Part shown: piece by piece, positions 31,145 through 32,223 of the stretch | How positions within the stretch are numbered: the first letter of the stretch is position 1 | Layout: each line of letters opens with the position of its first letter | NCBI GenBank assembly: GCA_000721275.1 | Contig: JOFO01000061.1 | Span: 1 to 32,223 of the forward strand | Length of the DNA stretch: 32,223 nt | From: Microtetraspora glauca | GTDB lineage: Bacteria > Actinomycetota > Actinomycetes > Streptomycetales > Streptomycetaceae | Reading direction: 5' to 3' | Position numbers and translations under genes: made by a program | The notes under the pieces: model-generated | What the model was told of the DNA's origin: nothing | The model's input: the letters and a program-made list of their open reading frames with translations, nothing else | Databases searched by the model: none

Positions 31145-31165
31145 CCGGTCGTCGCGCACGACCGG
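31145..31165 (+). terminator. First hairpin after ahcY
   Basis: CCGGTCGT-CGCGC-ACGACCGG, an 8-bp perfect stem nine bases after the ahcY stop. It forms a tandem terminator with the next, stronger hairpin. Confidence 0.5.
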
Positions 31166-31181
31166 CGGACGAGACGCCCCA

Positions 31182-31213
31182 GCAGGCCCCCGGCACCCGT
31201 GCCGGGGGCCTGC
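31182..31213 (+). terminator. Strong 14-bp hairpin terminator after ahcY
   Basis: GCAGGCCCCCGGCA-CCCG-TGCCGGGGGCCTGC has a perfect 14-bp stem and a 4-base loop, followed by CCCGTTCC. It is the longest perfect inverted repeat in the window and should end the ahcY transcript. Confidence 0.8.
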
Positions 31214-31250
31214 CCCGTTCCCCCCCCCTCCACCACCCGAGGACCACGCG

Positions 31251-31868
31251 ATGCCCCGCGGCCGCTACTCGCTCCACGACCCGCACGACCACACCCCCCT
31301 CGGCGAGGAGCACTTCCAGTGCGCCCCCGGCCCCTCCGGCTGGCGCTACGTCTCCCGGACCACCACCCCCGCCGGCGACCACCGCGGCTCCGTGGACCTG
31401 GCCGTCGACGACCTCGGCCGCCCCCTCCGCCTCGAACTCCACGCCTCGCACTGGCAGGTCCGAGGCGCCGCCCTCGACGGCGTCACCTGGGTCCGCACCG
31501 ACCCCACCGGCACCCACGCCACCGAGGGCAACGTCCGCGCCCACGGCTTCACCGGTACGTCCCCGGCGTTCCTGGTCGCCCTCACCCGCCTGCTGCGCCT
31601 GACCCCCGGCGCCCCGGAGACCCGCGTCCGCCTGGTCGCCTTCACCGACCCGGTCCTCGCCCCCCTCACCGTCGACCAGTCCTGGTCGCTGCTGGGCAGC
31701 GAGACGCACCCCACCGACGAGGGCGGCCTGATCGTGGACGCGTACCAGGTCAGCACCCTGGACACCGGCGAGCGCCACACCGTCCACATCGCCGGCGACG
31801 TCGTCCTCTCCGCCCCCGGCATCGAGCTGGAGGACCTCGACACCCCGCCCTCCGTCTTCCCCGCGTGA
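31251..31868 (+). CDS. Hypothetical protein between ahcY and the rRNA operon
   Basis: A 205-residue protein that I do not recognise. It is predicted soluble and rich in beta structure: YSLHDPHDHTPLGEEHFQCA at the start, GWRYVSRTTTPAGDHRGSVDLAVDDLGRPLRLELHA, WQVRGAALDGVTWVRTDPTG, and an end region HTVHIAGDVVLSAPGIELEDLD. No signal peptide or transmembrane segment is present. Alternating strands and the repeated contrast of two conditions suggest an antiparallel barrel like lipid- or glycolipid-binding folds, but this is only an impression. The ATG has GAGGA eight bases upstream. Codon use (GC-rich third positions) is that of a real gene. It lies alone, after the ahcY terminators and before the rRNA promoters. 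Confidence 0.75.
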   Translation: MPRGRYSLHDPHDHTPLGEEHFQCAPGPSGWRYVSRTTTPAGDHRGSVDLAVDDLGRPLRLELHASHWQVRGAALDGVTWVRTDPTGTHATEGNVRAHGFTGTSPAFLVALTRLLRLTPGAPETRVRLVAFTDPVLAPLTVDQSWSLLGSETHPTDEGGLIVDAYQVSTLDTGERHTVHIAGDVVLSAPGIELEDLDTPPSVFPA

Positions 31869-31937
31869 GCACCCACCGCGCCGATGTGCGCCGGCCCTCG
31901 CGGAGCTGGTACTGTCCTCCGGTGCCCGAGAAAGCCG

Positions 31938-31966
31938 TTGACACGGTGGCCTCGGGGAGGTAGATT
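31938..31966 (+). promoter_or_regulatory. rRNA operon promoter A
   Basis: TTGACA (31938-31943), 17-base spacer, TAGATT (31961-31966). This is a consensus housekeeping promoter, and the first of the tandem series before the expected 16S gene. A weaker TACTGT at 31910-31915 might be a further upstream -10. Confidence 0.8.
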
Positions 31967-31983
31967 CAGATGGTTGCCTGGAG

Positions 31984-32013
31984 TTGGACAACTCGGCAGC
32001 AATCAACTAGAGT
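31984..32013 (+). promoter_or_regulatory. rRNA operon promoter B
   Basis: TTGGAC (31984-31989), 18-base spacer, TAGAGT (32008-32013). Same orientation, 46 bases after promoter A. Confidence 0.65.
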
Positions 32014-32059
32014 CTGACTCTCACTCCCGATTTCATCGCGAATCACGAAAAGCCACCGA

Positions 32060-32089
32060 TTCGGTAGCCGGAAATGATTCTGATAAAGT
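32060..32089 (+). promoter_or_regulatory. rRNA operon promoter C
   Basis: TTCGGT (32060-32065), 18-base spacer, TAAAGT (32084-32089). Its -10 lies in the module TCTGATAAAGTCGG, which recurs at promoter D. Confidence 0.6.
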
Positions 32090-32175
32090 CGGGGAGCGCC
32101 GGAAGGCCCCGAGAAAAACAATCCGGGACCGGAAAGCACCGAGGAAATCGGATCGGAAAGATCTGATAGAGTCGG
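32079..32175 (+). repeat. Duplicated promoter module
   Basis: TCTGATAAAGTCGG (32079-32092) and TCTGATAGAGTCGG (32162-32175) differ at one base. The sequences after each (GCGCCGGAAGGCC and GCGCCCGGAGGGCC) are also alike, suggesting that promoters C and D arose by duplication of about 83-91 bases. Confidence 0.6.
32144..32172 (+). promoter_or_regulatory. rRNA operon promoter D
   Basis: A good -10 TAGAGT (32167-32172) in TCTGATAGAGTCGG, a 13/14 match to the module at promoter C, 83 bases downstream. The -35 (GAAATC at 32144-32149) is poor. S. coelicolor rRNA operons are known to have up to four tandem promoters. Confidence 0.5.
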
Positions 32176-32176
32176 A

Positions 32177-32223
32177 AACGAAGGAAGCGCCCGGAGGGCC
32201 TGGAAACAGGAACGAAGGAAGCG
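32177..32223 (+). repeat. Direct repeat in the rRNA leader, to end of window
   Basis: AACGAAGGAAGCG occurs at 32177-32189 and 32211-32223. Together with the GGAGGGCC stretch between, it belongs to the transcribed leader before 16S rRNA. Such leader sequences hold antitermination and RNase III processing signals; which of these this is cannot be told because the 16S gene lies outside the window. Confidence 0.6.

Overview
The window is chromosomal DNA of very high G+C content with strong G/C third-position bias. Its gene content (a WhiB protein nearly identical to the developmental regulator of Streptomyces, coenzyme F420 genes, many LytR-CpsA-Psr proteins, the manA/manB/manC set) points to a Streptomyces or a close relative. 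The order manA - SIS protein - phosphomannomutase - DUF3499 - Zincin_1 - whiB - fbiA - fbiB - mannose-1-phosphate guanylyltransferase - LCP - TIGR03089 resembles the Mycobacterium tuberculosis region around Rv3255c-Rv3268, so this is an old actinobacterial envelope/differentiation locus. I see no insertion sequence, phage gene, CRISPR array or tRNA.

Layout. 1-100 is the tail of an acyl-CoA dehydrogenase. 137-8906 holds five LCP-family phosphotransferase genes, all on the minus strand and interrupted only by a plus-strand thioesterase. A TIGR03089 gene (minus) and a secreted peptidoglycan-recognition amidase (plus) diverge at about 9.9 kb. The amidase is followed by a mannose-1-phosphate guanylyltransferase and a HhH-GPD DNA glycosylase. 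Convergent to these is a minus-strand unit, cysteine dioxygenase - fbiA - fbiB (16572 to 13798). whiB lies divergently at 17254. Next come a 1246-residue membrane glycosyltransferase coupled to DUF5719, a minus-strand Zincin_1 gene, and a plus-strand series: DUF3499, manB, a Trm112-like protein, a SIS protein, manA, a cation diffusion facilitator and ahcY. After a hypothetical gene the window ends in the tandem promoters and leader of a ribosomal RNA operon, just before the expected 16S gene.

How the genes fit together. ManA, ManB and the guanylyltransferase together make GDP-mannose from fructose 6-phosphate. The large glycosyltransferase and the LCP enzymes assemble and attach wall glycopolymers, the amidase remodels peptidoglycan, and WhiB controls sporulation septation.

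Two observations stand out. First, 5' of the cysteine dioxygenase - fbiA - fbiB unit there is an unannotated 30-codon reading frame ending in ARCCCCCPSC and stop. It sits behind a consensus -35 placed so that its ATG would be the transcription start: a candidate leaderless polycysteine attenuator that would tie cysteine supply to cysteine oxidation and possibly to F420 synthesis. Second, the S-adenosylhomocysteine hydrolase gene is in frame throughout but lacks about 70 residues of the NAD-binding domain just after the glycine-rich loop. It is therefore either a natural internally deleted allele or a sequence/assembly artefact. Both readings come from the sequence plus recalled family knowledge; no database search was run.
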